Shown piece after piece: positions 10,321-22,330 of a DNA stretch of 64,000 nt. The stretch is from assembly GCA_020852555.1 (NCBI GenBank), contig JADZAQ010000051.1, forward strand, positions 1 to 64,000. Reading direction: 5' to 3'. Below the pieces are notes generated by a model. The model did no database searches. It was not told the DNA's origin and saw only the letters and a program-made list of their open reading frames with translations. The position numbers and the translations under genes are program-made. The stretch comes from Burkholderiales bacterium (lineage in GTDB: Bacteria; Pseudomonadota; Gammaproteobacteria; Burkholderiales; Casimicrobiaceae). Each line of letters begins with the position of its first letter. The first letter of the stretch is position 1.

Positions 10321-12171
10321 ATGGCGGCGATCCGGACGCTGCCCGATCTGCTCATCAGCCAGATTGCCGCCGGCGAGGTCGTCGAGCGCCCGGCGGCGGT
10401 ACTGAAGGAGCTGCTGGAGAACGCGCTCGACGCCGGCGCGACGCAGGTCGAGGTCGACATCACCGCCGGTGGAGTGAAGCGCATCCGGGTCGTCGACAAC
10501 GGCTGCGGCATCGCTCATGACGAGCTGCCGCTCGCGCTGGCGCGACACGCGACGTCGAAGATCAGATTGCCAGGCGACCTCGAAGCGATCGCCTCGTTGG
10601 GGTTTCGCGGCGAGGCGCTGGCATCGATCGCCTCGGTCGCCCGCGTCTCGCTCGTCTCGCGGGTGGCGGGCACGGCGCATGCGTCGCGTATCGAGGTCGA
10701 AGGCGGCAGCGCCACCTCCGTGGCGCCTGCGGCGCTCGCCGCGGGCACCAGCATCACCGTCGAGGAGCTCTTCTTCAACACGCCCGCACGGCGCAAGTTC
10801 CTGCGCACCGAGGCCACCGAGTGGGGCCATTGCGACGAGTCCTTCCGCCGCATCGCACTCGCGCATCCGCAGGTCGGCTTCACGCTGCAGCACAATGCCC
10901 GTACGGTCCACCGGCTGCCGCCGGGCGAGCGACAGGCACGCGTCGCGGCGATTGCGGGCGACGCCTTCATCGAGCAGGCGGTCGGGGTCGACGTCACGGC
11001 CGGCGATGCCGGACTCACCGGCTTCGCGGTACGGCCCGCGTACGCGGCGCGAGGCGGCGGGCAGTACGTCTTCGTCAACGGCCGCTTCGTGCGCGACCGG
11101 GTCCTCGCGCATGCGCTGCGCGAGGCGTACCGCGATGTTCTGCACCACGATCGCCAGCCCGCGTACGCGCTGTGGCTCACGCTCGATCCGCGGCGGGTCG
11201 ACGTCAACGTGCATCCGCAAAAGACCGAGGTCCGCTTTCGCGACTCGGGGGCGATCCACGAATTGGTACGTCGCGCGGTGGAACGGGCGCTCGCGGCCAC
11301 CGCTGCCGGGCAGGTTGCGGTATCGGCGGCGGACAGGCTCGGCGTCGGCACCGCTTCGGCGCTGCCGGCGGGTATGGTCGGTGATATCGCGGCGGCGTCG
11401 CCGCGCGGCGAGGGTCACGATCCGTCGGCTGCCGAGGGCGGACGCCTCGCTGCTCCGGGGTCGCCGTCGTTCGCTTCCCGGCAAGCGCGCCTCGCCATCG
11501 ATGCCACCGAGCCCTCCGCGTTCTATGCACGCCTGTTCGGTGCGCACGCGAACGGCGCCGCTCCGCCCGCGGTGGCCGACCCTGATGACGCGCATCCTCT
11601 GGGTTTCGCGCTCGCGCAATTGCACGGCGTGTACATCCTCGCGCAGAACCGGCACGGGCTCGTGCTGGTCGACATGCACGCCGCGCACGAGCGCATCGTG
11701 TACGAGCGCTTGAAGGCGGCCGCGGATACGCAACTGCCGGTGCAGCCCTTGCTTGTCCCGGTCACGCTTACCGCCGATCCACTGGAAGTCGCCACGGTGG
11801 AAGCGCACGGCGCCACCGTCGCGGCACTCGGCTTCGCCATCTCCGTGCTGGGGCCGCAGACGCTCGCCGTGCGTGGCGTCCCGGCGCCGTTGGCCGACGC
11901 CGATCCCGCCGTCCTCGCGCGCGCCGTGTTGCACGACATTCGGGAGTTCGGTGGCACGCGGGCGCTCGATGCCCATCGCGACGAACTGCTGGCGACGATC
12001 GCCTGTCACGGCGCCGTACGCGCGCATCGCGCGCTCACCGCGCCCGAGATGAATGCGCTGCTGCGGCAAATGGAAGCCACCGAGCGCAGCGGCCAGTGCA
12101 ATCACGGCCGCCCCACCTGGTACCAGCTCTCGCTCGCCGATCTCGATCGCCTCTTCCTGCGCGGGCGCTAG
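10321..12171 (+). CDS. mutL: DNA mismatch repair protein MutL
   Basis: [43 protein letters not shown]. Confidence 0.96.
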   Translation: MAAIRTLPDLLISQIAAGEVVERPAAVLKELLENALDAGATQVEVDITAGGVKRIRVVDNGCGIAHDELPLALARHATSKIRLPGDLEAIASLGFRGEALASIASVARVSLVSRVAGTAHASRIEVEGGSATSVAPAALAAGTSITVEELFFNTPARRKFLRTEATEWGHCDESFRRIALAHPQVGFTLQHNARTVHRLPPGERQARVAAIAGDAFIEQAVGVDVTAGDAGLTGFAVRPAYAARGGGQYVFVNGRFVRDRVLAHALREAYRDVLHHDRQPAYALWLTLDPRRVDVNVHPQKTEVRFRDSGAIHELVRRAVERALAATAAGQVAVSAADRLGVGTASALPAGMVGDIAAASPRGEGHDPSAAEGGRLAAPGSPSFASRQARLAIDATEPSAFYARLFGAHANGAAPPAVADPDDAHPLGFALAQLHGVYILAQNRHGLVLVDMHAAHERIVYERLKAAADTQLPVQPLLVPVTLTADPLEVATVEAHGATVAALGFAISVLGPQTLAVRGVPAPLADADPAVLARAVLHDIREFGGTRALDAHRDELLATIACHGAVRAHRALTAPEMNALLRQMEATERSGQCNHGRPTWYQLSLADLDRLFLRGR

Positions 12172-12205
12172 GCGAACGGGCGCTTTGCAGGACCGAGAAG
12201 GCGAC

Positions 12206-13141
12206 GTGCATCCCGCGATCCTGCTCATGGGCCCCACGGCGTCGGGCAAGAGCGCGCTCGCCCTCGCGCTGGCCACGGCGCTCGACGGCGAGATCGTCTC
12301 GGTGGATTCCGCGCAGGTCTATCGGGGCATGGACATCGGCACCGCAAAGCCGTCACCGGCTGAGCGGGAGGCGGTGCCGCACCATCTCGTCGACATCGTC
12401 GATCCCACCGAAGCCTATTCTGCGGCACGCTTCGTCACCGATGCGCTCGCCGCCGTCGGCGCGATCCGCGCCCGCGGACGCGTGCCGATCCTGGTCGGTG
12501 GCACCATGCTGTATTTCAAGGCGCTGACCACCGGGCTCTCCGCGTTGCCGCAGGCCGATCCGGCGGTACGTGCGGCACTCGACGCGCGGGCGGTGCGCGA
12601 TGGTTGGCCGACGCTGCACGCGGAACTCGCGCGGGTCGATCCCGCGACCGCGGCACGGGTGGCGCCAACGGATGCGCAGCGCATCCAGCGCGCGCTCGAG
12701 GTCCACGCGCTCGCAGGGATGCCGCTATCGGTCCTGCAGGGTCGACGTTCATCTTCGGCGCCCGCACTCGGTCCCACCGTCGCGCTGGCGATCGTTCCGC
12801 CCGATCGCGCCGCGCTGCACGCCGCCATCGCCGACCGTTTCGAGGCGATGCTCGCCGCCGGGCTCGTCGACGAGTTGCGCACGCTTCGAGTGCGCTTCGC
12901 GCTCGATCCCGGACTACCCGCGATGCGCTGCGTGGGCTATCGCCAGGCGTGGCGCTTCCTCGAAGGCGAGATCGGCGCATCGCAACTGATCGAGCAGGGT
13001 ATCGCCGCCACGCGTCAACTCGCCAAAAGGCAGTACACGTGGTTGCGGGCCACGCCCGCGCACCGCTTCACTCCCGCCGAGGCGCAGGACCTGCGGGCGG
13101 TGCTCGCCCATCTGGCCGCGAGCACGAACGCCGGCATCTGA
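12206..13141 (+). CDS. miaA: tRNA dimethylallyltransferase (GTG start)
   Basis: [39 protein letters not shown]. Confidence 0.95.
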   Translation: MHPAILLMGPTASGKSALALALATALDGEIVSVDSAQVYRGMDIGTAKPSPAEREAVPHHLVDIVDPTEAYSAARFVTDALAAVGAIRARGRVPILVGGTMLYFKALTTGLSALPQADPAVRAALDARAVRDGWPTLHAELARVDPATAARVAPTDAQRIQRALEVHALAGMPLSVLQGRRSSSAPALGPTVALAIVPPDRAALHAAIADRFEAMLAAGLVDELRTLRVRFALDPGLPAMRCVGYRQAWRFLEGEIGASQLIEQGIAATRQLAKRQYTWLRATPAHRFTPAEAQDLRAVLAHLAASTNAGI

Positions 13142-13209
13142 CGGCGGCCACGACGGGGCACTGTGCGATAATCAGCATTCCGCCGGTATCTCGTTTCGGT
13201 ACCGGCGCG

Positions 13210-14622
13210 ATGACGATGGCACGCACCCTCTACGACAAGCTCTGGGACGCGCACGTGGTCCGCGAAGAACCGGATGGAACGGCGCTCCTCTACATCGATC
13301 GCCACCTCGTGCACGAGGTGACGAGTCCGCAGGCCTACGAAGGGCTGAAGCTCGCCGGCCGCAAGCCGTGGCGCGTGGCGTCGGTGGTGGCGACCGCCGA
13401 CCACAATACGCCGACCAAGGACTGGGACAAGGGGATCGCCGACCCGATCTCGCGCACGCAGGTGGAGACGCTCGACGCCAACATCCGCGAGTTCGGTGCC
13501 AAGGCGTACTTCCCCTTCCTCGACCGTCGCCAGGGCATCGTCCACGTGATCGGTCCCGAGCAGGGGGCGACACTGCCGGGCATGACCGTGGTGTGCGGCG
13601 ACTCGCACACCAGCACGCACGGTGCCTTCGCGGCACTCGCTTTCGGGATCGGCACCTCCGAGGTCGAGCACGTCCTCGCCACGCAGTGCCTCATGATGAA
13701 GAAGGCGAAGTCGATGCTCGTCCGCTGCGACGGCCGGCTGCCGGCGGGCGTCACCTCCAAGGATCTCGTGCTCGCGGTGATCGGCAAGATCGGCACCGCG
13801 GGCGGCACCGGCTACGCCATCGAGTTCGGCGGTGAAGCGGTGCGCGCGCTGTCGATGGAGGCGCGCATGACGATGTGCAACATGGCGATCGAGGCCGGCG
13901 CACGCTCGGGTCTCATCGGCGCCGACGAGCGCACGCTCGACTACGTGCGCGGCCGCACCTTCGCGCCCGCGGGCGAACTGTGGGATCGTGCGGTCGCGCA
14001 GTGGCGGACGCTGGTCACCGATCCCGACGCGGTGTTCGACACCGCCGTGGTCATCGACGCGTCGCGGTTGAGCCCGCAGGTCACCTGGGGGACCTCGCCC
14101 GAGATGGTGACGTCGATCGACGGGTCCGTTCCCGATCCGGATAAGGAGCGCGACGGCACGCGGCGCGAGGGCATCGAGCGGGCGCTCGTCTACATGGGCC
14201 TCGTCCCCAATACGCCGATGACGCAGATTCACATCGACAAGGTGTTCATCGGCTCGTGCACCAACTCGCGCATCGAGGATCTGCGCGCCGCGGCGGCGGT
14301 CGCGCGCGGTCGCCGCGTCGCCAAGAGCGTCAAGCTCGCGATGGTGGTGCCGGGCTCGGGGCTCGTGAAGAAGCAGGCCGAGGCCGAGGGGCTCGATCAG
14401 ATCTTTCGCGACGCCGGTTTCGAGTGGCGCGAGCCGGGGTGCTCGATGTGCCTCGCCATGAACGACGACCGGCTGGAGCCGGGTGAGCGCTGCGCATCGA
14501 CGTCGAATCGCAATTTCGAGGGCCGCCAGGGCACCGGCGGCCGCACGCACCTCGTGAGCCCCGCAATGGCCGCCGCAGCCGCCGTCGAGGGTCGCTTCGT
14601 CGACGTGCGTCGTCTTCATTAG
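13210..14622 (+). CDS. leuC: 3-isopropylmalate dehydratase large subunit
   Basis: [46 protein letters not shown]-like, [14 protein letters not shown]. Confidence 0.96.
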   Translation: MTMARTLYDKLWDAHVVREEPDGTALLYIDRHLVHEVTSPQAYEGLKLAGRKPWRVASVVATADHNTPTKDWDKGIADPISRTQVETLDANIREFGAKAYFPFLDRRQGIVHVIGPEQGATLPGMTVVCGDSHTSTHGAFAALAFGIGTSEVEHVLATQCLMMKKAKSMLVRCDGRLPAGVTSKDLVLAVIGKIGTAGGTGYAIEFGGEAVRALSMEARMTMCNMAIEAGARSGLIGADERTLDYVRGRTFAPAGELWDRAVAQWRTLVTDPDAVFDTAVVIDASRLSPQVTWGTSPEMVTSIDGSVPDPDKERDGTRREGIERALVYMGLVPNTPMTQIHIDKVFIGSCTNSRIEDLRAAAAVARGRRVAKSVKLAMVVPGSGLVKKQAEAEGLDQIFRDAGFEWREPGCSMCLAMNDDRLEPGERCASTSNRNFEGRQGTGGRTHLVSPAMAAAAAVEGRFVDVRRLH

Positions 14623-14636
14623 ATCGCGAGCGCGTC

Positions 14637-15272
14637 ATGCAGCCTTTCCGCGTGCACACGGGTCTCGTCGCGCCGCTCGATCGCGCGAACGTCGACACCG
14701 ATGCCATCATTCCCAAGCAGTTCCTGAAGTCGATCAAGCGCTCGGGGTTCGGCCCCAATCTCTTCGACGAGTGGCGCTACCTCGATCACGGCGAGCCGGG
14801 CATGAACAACGCGAAGCGGCCGGTCAATCCGGAGTTCGTGCTGAACGTGCCGCGCTACCAGGGTGCCTCGATCCTCCTCGCCCGCCGCAACTTCGGTTGC
14901 GGCAGCTCGCGCGAGCACGCGCCGTGGGCGCTGCACGACTACGGCTTCCGGGCGCTGATCGCGCCGTCGTACGCCGACATCTTCCACAACAACTGCTACA
15001 AGAACGGCCTGCTGCCGATCGTGCTGCGCGAGGCCGAGGTCGACCGGCTCTTTGCCGACACCGCCGCATCCCCGGGGTTCAAACTCACGATCGACCTCGA
15101 ACGGCAGACGGTGGCCACCACCGACGGAGCGCTCGTGTACGGATTCGCGATCGACGCGTCGCGCAAGCACCGCTTGCTGAACGGTCTCGATGACATCGGC
15201 CTCACCTTGCAGCACGCCGACGCGATTCGCGCCTTCGAGGCGAAACGGCTCGCCGACAACCCCTGGCTTTGA
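14637..15272 (+). CDS. leuD: 3-isopropylmalate dehydratase small subunit
   Basis: [38 protein letters not shown]. Confidence 0.96.
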   Translation: MQPFRVHTGLVAPLDRANVDTDAIIPKQFLKSIKRSGFGPNLFDEWRYLDHGEPGMNNAKRPVNPEFVLNVPRYQGASILLARRNFGCGSSREHAPWALHDYGFRALIAPSYADIFHNNCYKNGLLPIVLREAEVDRLFADTAASPGFKLTIDLERQTVATTDGALVYGFAIDASRKHRLLNGLDDIGLTLQHADAIRAFEAKRLADNPWL

Positions 15273-15339
15273 CCTTCCCGGCGATGGGAGGTGGCGCCAG
15301 TAACCGCCGGCGCTGCCGGTTCACTTTGGAGCATCGCAG

Positions 15340-16413
15340 ATGAAGATCGCAATCCTGCCGGGTGATGGCATCGGTCCGGAGATCGTGGCGCAGGCGTTGC
15401 GCGTGGTCGAGGTGCTGCGCGGCGAGGGGCTCGCGGTGACCACCGAGTCCGCGCCGATGGGCGGCGCGGGCCACGATGCGGCGGGTGATCCGCTGCCCGA
15501 GGCCACGCTCGCGCTCGCACGCTCGGCGGATGCGATCCTGATGGGCGCGGTCGGCGGTCCGAAGTACGACACCCTGCCACGCGAGAAGCGGCCTGAGCAG
15601 GGTCTCCTGCGGCTGCGCAAGGACCTCGCCCTCTTCGCCAACCTGCGCCCGGCGATCCTCTATCCCGAGCTCGCCGCCGCCTCGACGCTGAAGCCCGAGG
15701 TCGTGGCGGGGCTCGATATCGTCATCGTCCGCGAACTCACCGGCGACATCTACTTCGGCCAGCCGCGTGGCCGCCGGAAGAACGCGGCGGGCGACGACGA
15801 GGGCTTCGACACGATGCACTACAGCGTGCCGGAGATCGAGCGCATCGCCCGCGTGGGCTTCGAGGCGGCGCGCAAGCGCGGCAAGAAGCTCTGCTCGGTC
15901 GACAAGGCCAACGTGCTCGACACCAGTATCCTCTGGCGCGAGACGGTCACCCGGCTCGCCGCACAGTATCCCGAGGTCGCGCTGTCGCACATGTACGTGG
16001 ACAACGCGGCGATGCAGCTCGTGCGCAACCCGAAGCAGTTCGACGTGATCGTGACCGGCAACATGTTCGGCGACATCCTCTCCGACGAGGCGTCGATGCT
16101 CGCCGGATCGATAGGCATGCTGCCGTCGGCGTCGCTCGACGCGCGGCAGAAGGGGCTCTACGAGCCGATTCATGGCTCGGCGCCCGACCTCGCCGGACGG
16201 GACCAGGCCAATCCGCTGGCGACGATCCTGTCGCTCGCCATGCTCTTCCGCTACTCGCTCGCGCGCGCCGACGTCGGCGATCGCATCGAGGCCGCGGTGC
16301 GCAAGGTGCTGGCGCAGGGCCACCGCACGGGCGACATTGCGCTGCCGGGTGAGCAGGTGATCGGCACGCGCGCGATGGGCGACGCCGTGGTCGCGGCGCT
16401 GCGTGATTCGTGA
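15340..16413 (+). CDS. leuB: 3-isopropylmalate dehydrogenase
   Basis: [43 protein letters not shown]. Confidence 0.96.
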   Translation: MKIAILPGDGIGPEIVAQALRVVEVLRGEGLAVTTESAPMGGAGHDAAGDPLPEATLALARSADAILMGAVGGPKYDTLPREKRPEQGLLRLRKDLALFANLRPAILYPELAAASTLKPEVVAGLDIVIVRELTGDIYFGQPRGRRKNAAGDDEGFDTMHYSVPEIERIARVGFEAARKRGKKLCSVDKANVLDTSILWRETVTRLAAQYPEVALSHMYVDNAAMQLVRNPKQFDVIVTGNMFGDILSDEASMLAGSIGMLPSASLDARQKGLYEPIHGSAPDLAGRDQANPLATILSLAMLFRYSLARADVGDRIEAAVRKVLAQGHRTGDIALPGEQVIGTRAMGDAVVAALRDS

Positions 16414-16493
16414 CGAAGGCGCCGATCACGCGCGGCGGTCGACGGCGGACGGCGTAGCGAGAGCGTTGGAACATCTTCAATGGAGCAGATGAA

Positions 16494-17609
16494 ATGCGAG
16501 TAGGCATCGTAGGCTGGCGCGGCATGGTGGGCTCGGTCCTCATGCAGCGCATGCGCGAGGAGCGCGATTTCGATCACATCGAGCCGACCTTTTTCTCGAC
16601 GTCCGCCGCGGGCGGCAAGGGGCCCGATGTGGGCAAGGGCGCGGCGCCGCTGCAGGATGCGGGCGACGTCGGCGCGCTCGTGGGCAACGACGCGATCATC
16701 ACCTGCCAGGGCAGCGACTGGACGAGCGAGATGCACCCGAAGCTGCGCGCCGCCGGCTGGAAGGGCTACTTCATCGACGCCGCGAAGACGCTGCGCATGA
16801 AGGACGATGCGGTCATCATCCTCGATCCGGTCAACCGCAAGGTGATCGACGCGGCGCTCGCCAAGGGGGTGCGCGACTACGCCGGCGGCAACTGCACGGT
16901 GAGCCTCATGATGCTGGCGCTTGCCGGCCTCTTCGAGCGCGATCTCATCGAGTGGATGACGTGCATGACGTACCAGGCGGCGTCCGGCGCCGGCGCACAG
17001 AACATGCGCGAGCTCTTGCAGCAGATGGGCGAGACGCACCTCGCCGCGAAGACCCTCCTCGCCGATCCCAAGTCGGCGATTCTCGACATCGATCGCGAGG
17101 TCGCCGGCATCCTGCGCGACGAGCGGTTTCCGAAGCAGCACTTCGGCGTGCCGCTCGCCGGCTCGCTCATTCCGTGGATCGACAAGGACATGGGCACCGG
17201 CATGAGCCTCGAGGAGTGGAAGGGCGGCGCCGAGACCAACAAGATCCTGGGCCGCGACAGCCGCGAGATCATTCCGGTCGATTCGCTGTGCGTGCGCATC
17301 GGCGCGATGCGCTGCCACAGTCAGGCGCTCACCATCAAGCTGCGCCGCGACCTGCCGTTGACCGAGATCGAAGCGATCGTCGGCGGCGCCAATGCGTGGG
17401 TGAAGCTGGTGCCGAACACGCGCGAGGACAGCATGCGCGAGCTCACCCCCGCCGCGGTGACCGGCAAGCTGCACATTCCCGTGGGGCGCATCCGCAAGCT
17501 CGCCATGGGCCCGGAGTACATCAGCGCGTTCACCGTGGGCGACCAGTTGCTGTGGGGGGCGGCGGAGCCGCTGCGCCGGATGCTGCGCATCCTCCTCGAG
17601 CGCCGGTGA
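16494..17609 (+). CDS. asd: aspartate-semialdehyde dehydrogenase
   Basis: [34 protein letters not shown] catalytic Cys. Confidence 0.95.
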   Translation: MRVGIVGWRGMVGSVLMQRMREERDFDHIEPTFFSTSAAGGKGPDVGKGAAPLQDAGDVGALVGNDAIITCQGSDWTSEMHPKLRAAGWKGYFIDAAKTLRMKDDAVIILDPVNRKVIDAALAKGVRDYAGGNCTVSLMMLALAGLFERDLIEWMTCMTYQAASGAGAQNMRELLQQMGETHLAAKTLLADPKSAILDIDREVAGILRDERFPKQHFGVPLAGSLIPWIDKDMGTGMSLEEWKGGAETNKILGRDSREIIPVDSLCVRIGAMRCHSQALTIKLRRDLPLTEIEAIVGGANAWVKLVPNTREDSMRELTPAAVTGKLHIPVGRIRKLAMGPEYISAFTVGDQLLWGAAEPLRRMLRILLERR

Positions 17610-17970
17610 CGGCAGGCCGGCGGAGGGCGCACGGCGCAGGCGTGGCGGGCTTCTTGCTTGGCGATCGACGATTCGTGGCAATCGACCAGCTACGGCGGGG
17701 TTGCGGCACTCGCCGCTCCCGTACCGCCGGCGGCGTCGCAAGACGGGAACGCAACAGCGACGCAGGAATGCGGCAGCCTACTAGATATTGTGGGGTCGCG
17801 TGTGAGCCCACTCCATTGGTAGTGATGCGGTCAGCACGATGTCATGAAGCTGTTTGCAGCTCGCGCGGTAGCCGAGAGAAAAGCCGAGCTAATACGGGGG
17901 TTTAGCTTGCACCGCTAAATCCATGATGTTATGTTAGCTTGAGCTGAACGGCATTTCCGAAGGGGGCGGT

Positions 17971-20814
17971 ATGCGCGTTAAACCCATCATCCAGGCGAGC
18001 CTTGTCGCCGGCGCGCTTGCGCTGCCGGCGGCTGCCTGGCCACTCGGGCTCGGTCGGCTGACGGTCGAGTCGTATGTGGGTCAGCCGCTGTCGGCGCGCA
18101 TCGAACTCCTCTCCGCCAGCAAGGAAGAACTCGACACGCTGTCGGCGCGCGTGGCCGATGCCTCCCTGTATCGACAGAACAACCTCCAGTATCAGGGGGC
18201 ACTGTCACGCGCTCGCGTGACCCTCGAGCGGGGTCCCGGCGACGCCGTGTACCTGCGCGTCACGTCGCCGGCGCCGATCACCGAGCCGTACCTCGATCTC
18301 CTCGTGGAGGCCAATTGGGCTGCGGGGCGCGTGGTGCGCGACTACACATTCCTGCTCGATCCGCCGGGCGCGCCGCTGACGAGCGTCGAGCCCGCGACCC
18401 CCGCTCGGGGCAGCACGGCGCCGGTCGCCCGTGCGCCAGCGCCCGGTGCGCCATCGACGCCATCCGCCGCGACCGCGCGCGCTCCCACCCCGGCGCCCGT
18501 CGCGCAGGGCGACACCTACGAGGTCAAGCGCGGCGATACGCTGTCGAAGATAGCCAAGGAGCGCAAGCCGGAGACCGCGACGCTCGACCAGATGCTGGTC
18601 GCGCTCTTCAGGAGCAATCCGGACGCTTTCGACGGCAACAACATGAATCGGCTGCGCAGCGGCGCGATCGTCACGATTCCGAGCGCGTCCGAGGTCACGA
18701 CCAGTGCGGGGACCGCGCAGGAAGCGACGCGGACCGTCCAAGTGCAGGCGACCGACTGGCGTGCGTATCGCGATCGTGTCGCCGCTGCCGCTCCAGCGGT
18801 GGCGGAAGGGGCGGCAACGCGCGCCGCGGAAGGTCGTATTGGCGCTGCGGTGCAGGAGCGGACTCCCGCTGCGCGCGCCGGCAGCGACGAGTTGCGCGTG
18901 TCGAAGGGGGGTGTCGCGCGCGGCGCAACGGCGGCGGCCGAGAACGGTGCGGCGCAATCCGCACAACTGCGCGAGGCGCAAAGCCGCATCGCCGATCTCG
19001 AAAAATCGCTGAAGGACATGCAGCAAGCGCTGGCGCTGCGCAACCCGACCATGGCGCAACTCCAGACGCAGGGCAAGGCGCAGGCGCCAGGTCCCGCGGC
19101 ACCGGTCGTCGCGGACGCTGCAAAGGCCGCCGGAGCGCCGAAGGCCGCCGAAGCGCCGAAGGTTGCCGGAGCGGCGAAGGCCGCCGAAGCGCCGAAGGCC
19201 GCCGGAGCGCCGACGGCGACGGAGGCACCGAAGACTGCCGAGGCCGCCAAGACGAGTGGGTCCGAGTCGCCGCCGACGGCTGCGGGTGATGCAGCCAAGG
19301 CCGCTGAGTTGCCGGCTAGTGCCGAGTCCGCCAAGGCGGCTGCGAGCGCGGCGGAGCCGCCCAAGCCGACCGAGGCGCCGAAGGCCGCCACGCCCAAAGC
19401 GCCTCCGAAGACGACGGCCAAGGCGCCCGCCAAGGAGCCGCCTGGATTCTTCGACGATTTCCTGGCGAGCACGCCGGGCTGGGCGATCGGGGCCGGTGTG
19501 CTGGTGCTCATCGCCGGCCTTGTGGCGCTCTTTGCCGCTCGCCGGCGCAAGACCACCAAATTCGAGGACAGCATCATTTCGGGGACCGACATCAAGTCCA
19601 ACACGGTCTTCGGTTCCACCGGCGGCGGGGTCGTGAATACCGGCGACAATTCGCTCGCCAGCGATTTCAGTCGGGAGGGGCTCGGCAACATCGATACCGA
19701 CGAGGTCGATCCCATTGCCGAAGCCGAGGTCTACCTCGCGTACGGCCGCGATGCGCAGGCCGAGGAGATCCTCAAGGAAGCGCTGAAGAAGGACGCACAG
19801 CGGCAGGAGATCCATCTCAAGCTCCTCGAGATCCACGCGCAGCACAACAAGCCCTCGGCCTTCGAGACCGTCGCCTCCGAGCTGTATGCGGTGAGCCACG
19901 GCCAGGGCGAGGTGTGGCAGAAGGCGGTGGTCCTGGGTCGGCAACTCGATCCGGCCAATCCGCTGTTTGCGGAGGGCTCGATCCCCGCGCCGTTGTCGCC
20001 GGCTCCGGTCGGCGGCATCGAGAGCGTGAGCATCGCCGCACCACGCGATCCCGCGCTCGAATTCAAGATGGACGAAGAGATCTCCATCTCGCCGACCTCG
20101 GGAGCGAAGCCCAAGTCGCCCGCCGACATCCTGGCCGGGGCGACGTCGGAACTCGAGAAGACGGCACGGCTGTCGGCGGGCAATTTCGATCCCGAGCGGA
20201 CGATGGAGCTATCGTCGACGGGTGCTGCGACCACGGTGCGCGCGATCGGCGCAGCCGGTGGCGGCACCGCCAGCGGTACCGCGCCGGCACTCGCTGCGGC
20301 CGGGGCGGCGTTGGGTGGGCAGGTGGACGCCGTGCGCGACACGCTCCACGAGAAGGTGCAATCGGTCGGCGAATCGATCGACGCCAAGGTGACCGCCGTC
20401 AAGGATTCGTTCGATCTCGAGTTCAAGCTCGACGACGACGACAAGCCGGCACCGCTTGCCAAGGTGCCGCGACCGGAGCCCGTGCTCGAAGCCGTGGGGA
20501 GCGCGGTGGGGCCGGCGCCGATCGCCTCGGGGACCGCCGCCGCTGCCCCCGCGCAACTCACGCGGCCCGCGGCGGCCCTGGAGCTCGACAAGCTCGATCT
20601 CGAATTCGATCCCGAGCGCTCGACCTTCGAGGATCCCACTCCGTCGATCCTGGACGGCCAGTGGCACGACGCGGCGACCAAGCTCGATCTCGCCAAGGCC
20701 TACCAGGAGATGGGCGACGCCGAGGGTGCGCGCGAGATCCTGCAAGAGGTGCTGCACGAGGGCGACGACCAGCAGAAGGCCGAAGCCAAGTCGCTCCTCG
20801 CCAAGATCGGCTGA
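17971..20814 (+). CDS. fimV: FimV/HubP-family LysM pilus assembly / polar scaffold protein
   Basis: N-terminal LGLGRLTVESYVGQPLSARIEL, LysM (YEVKRGDTLSKIAKE), one TM segment, Ala/Pro-rich linker, C-terminal TPR-like FimV domain. Confidence 0.88.
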   Translation: MRVKPIIQASLVAGALALPAAAWPLGLGRLTVESYVGQPLSARIELLSASKEELDTLSARVADASLYRQNNLQYQGALSRARVTLERGPGDAVYLRVTSPAPITEPYLDLLVEANWAAGRVVRDYTFLLDPPGAPLTSVEPATPARGSTAPVARAPAPGAPSTPSAATARAPTPAPVAQGDTYEVKRGDTLSKIAKERKPETATLDQMLVALFRSNPDAFDGNNMNRLRSGAIVTIPSASEVTTSAGTAQEATRTVQVQATDWRAYRDRVAAAAPAVAEGAATRAAEGRIGAAVQERTPAARAGSDELRVSKGGVARGATAAAENGAAQSAQLREAQSRIADLEKSLKDMQQALALRNPTMAQLQTQGKAQAPGPAAPVVADAAKAAGAPKAAEAPKVAGAAKAAEAPKAAGAPTATEAPKTAEAAKTSGSESPPTAAGDAAKAAELPASAESAKAAASAAEPPKPTEAPKAATPKAPPKTTAKAPAKEPPGFFDDFLASTPGWAIGAGVLVLIAGLVALFAARRRKTTKFEDSIISGTDIKSNTVFGSTGGGVVNTGDNSLASDFSREGLGNIDTDEVDPIAEAEVYLAYGRDAQAEEILKEALKKDAQRQEIHLKLLEIHAQHNKPSAFETVASELYAVSHGQGEVWQKAVVLGRQLDPANPLFAEGSIPAPLSPAPVGGIESVSIAAPRDPALEFKMDEEISISPTSGAKPKSPADILAGATSELEKTARLSAGNFDPERTMELSSTGAATTVRAIGAAGGGTASGTAPALAAAGAALGGQVDAVRDTLHEKVQSVGESIDAKVTAVKDSFDLEFKLDDDDKPAPLAKVPRPEPVLEAVGSAVGPAPIASGTAAAAPAQLTRPAAALELDKLDLEFDPERSTFEDPTPSILDGQWHDAATKLDLAKAYQEMGDAEGAREILQEVLHEGDDQQKAEAKSLLAKIG
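19123..19248 (+). repeat. in-frame tandem repeat, ~7 x 18 bp (consensus AAGGCCGCCGRAGCGCCG) in the fimV linker
   Basis: Successive 18-bp units read directly; encode KAAGAP/KAAEAP repeats. Confidence 0.85.
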
Positions 20815-21594
20815 TTGCGTCTCGCCCTCGGCATCGAGTACGACGGCACGTCGTTCTGCGGCTTCCAGTCGCAGCCTTCGCGGTGCGGAGTCCAGGACGC
20901 GCTCGAGCGGGCGATCGGCGCGATCGCGGGGCACCCGCTCACGGTCGTGGCAGCGGGCCGCACCGATGCCGGGGTGCATGCGGCGTCGCAGGTCGTGCAC
21001 TTCGATTCCGAGGCAGTACGGCCCCTGACGGCCTGGGTGCGCGGTACCAACGCGCACTTGCCATCGTCGGTGGCGGTGCTCTTCGCGCAGTCGGTCCCCG
21101 CCGATTTCCACGCCCGCTTCTCGGCGACCGCACGGCACTACACGTACCTGCTCCTCAATCGCCCCGAGCGGCCCGCGCTGCTGGCGGGCCGGGTCGGCTG
21201 GTATCATCGGCCGCTCGACGCCATCGCCATGCATACCGCTGCGCAGTCGCTCGTCGGCACGCACGATTTCACCTCCTTCCGCGCTGCCGAATGCCAGGCG
21301 AAATCGCCGGTCAAGACCATCGAGCGTGCGGTCGTGGTCGCGCAGGGCGACCTGCTGCGGTTCGAATTCACCGCCAATGCCTTCCTGCACCATATGGTGC
21401 GCAACATCGTCGGGGCGCTGGTGGCGATCGGTGCGGGGAAGGCGCCCGTGGCGTGGCTCACCGCACTCATCGCGGCCCGGGATCGCACCCTCGCCGCACC
21501 GACCTTCGCCCCCGACGGGTTGTACTTCGCCGGCGCCGACTACCCATCCCGCTTCGGGTTGCCACCGACGGTACGCCTCGTCGGCGGCCGCTGA
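20815..21594 (+). CDS. truA: tRNA pseudouridine(38-40) synthase (TTG start)
   Basis: GIEYDGTSFCGFQSQ, AAGRTDAGVHAASQVVHF. Confidence 0.94.
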   Translation: MRLALGIEYDGTSFCGFQSQPSRCGVQDALERAIGAIAGHPLTVVAAGRTDAGVHAASQVVHFDSEAVRPLTAWVRGTNAHLPSSVAVLFAQSVPADFHARFSATARHYTYLLLNRPERPALLAGRVGWYHRPLDAIAMHTAAQSLVGTHDFTSFRAAECQAKSPVKTIERAVVVAQGDLLRFEFTANAFLHHMVRNIVGALVAIGAGKAPVAWLTALIAARDRTLAAPTFAPDGLYFAGADYPSRFGLPPTVRLVGGR

Positions 21595-21637
21595 TGTCAG
21601 GGGACGCGCAGCGCCTCGGCTGCGACCGGGGGGAAGC

Positions 21638-22330
21638 ATGATCGCAGGCCGCCGCGTGACGCGTACCCGGATCAAGATCTGCGGCATCACGCGCGTCGCC
21701 GATGGCCTCGCCGCGGCGCAGGCCGGTGCCGATGCGATCGGCCTCGTCTTCTGGCCCGGCACCCCGCGCGTCGTCGACGTCGACCGCGCCCGTGCGATCG
21801 CTGCCGCGCTGCCGCCCTTCGTCACCAAGGTGGGTCTCTTCGTCGACCCGGTGCTCGGCGAAGTACAGGCCATCCTCGCCGCGGTCGCGCTCGACACGCT
21901 GCAGTTCCATGGTCGCGAGCCGCCGGACCTCTGTCGCGCCTTCGGCCGACCCTACCTCAAGGCCATTGCCATGAAGGACGGGGTCGATTTGCTAGAATGC
22001 GTGTCGCCTTATGGCGACGCGGCAGGCCTGGTCTTCGACACCCACGTGCCGGGCGATCTTCCCGGCGGTACCGGGCGGGCGTTCGACTGGTCGCGCCTGT
22101 CACCGACGGTGCAGGCGCAGTTGCCGGCGCCGGTGATCCTGTCCGGCGGCCTTACCGTCGACAATGTCGAGGCGGCGATACGGGCGGTGCGGCCATGGGC
22201 GGTGGATGTGTCGAGCGGGGTCGAGGAGCGCGACGCGACCGGCGCCGCGCGTCGGGGGTTGAAGGACGCCGCGCGCATCGCGGCGTTCGTCGATGGAGTG
22301 CGCAATGCGGATGACCGATCTTCCTTCTGA
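21638..22330 (+). CDS. trpF: phosphoribosylanthranilate isomerase
   Basis: [38 protein letters not shown]. Confidence 0.94.
   Translation: MIAGRRVTRTRIKICGITRVADGLAAAQAGADAIGLVFWPGTPRVVDVDRARAIAAALPPFVTKVGLFVDPVLGEVQAILAAVALDTLQFHGREPPDLCRAFGRPYLKAIAMKDGVDLLECVSPYGDAAGLVFDTHVPGDLPGGTGRAFDWSRLSPTVQAQLPAPVILSGGLTVDNVEAAIRAVRPWAVDVSSGVEERDATGAARRGLKDAARIAAFVDGVRNADDRSSF

Noticed and set aside
21988-22010. GCTAGAATGC -10-like motif
   Set aside because: Falls inside trpF codons (LLECV); the trpFBA genes are closely packed and no internal promoter is needed
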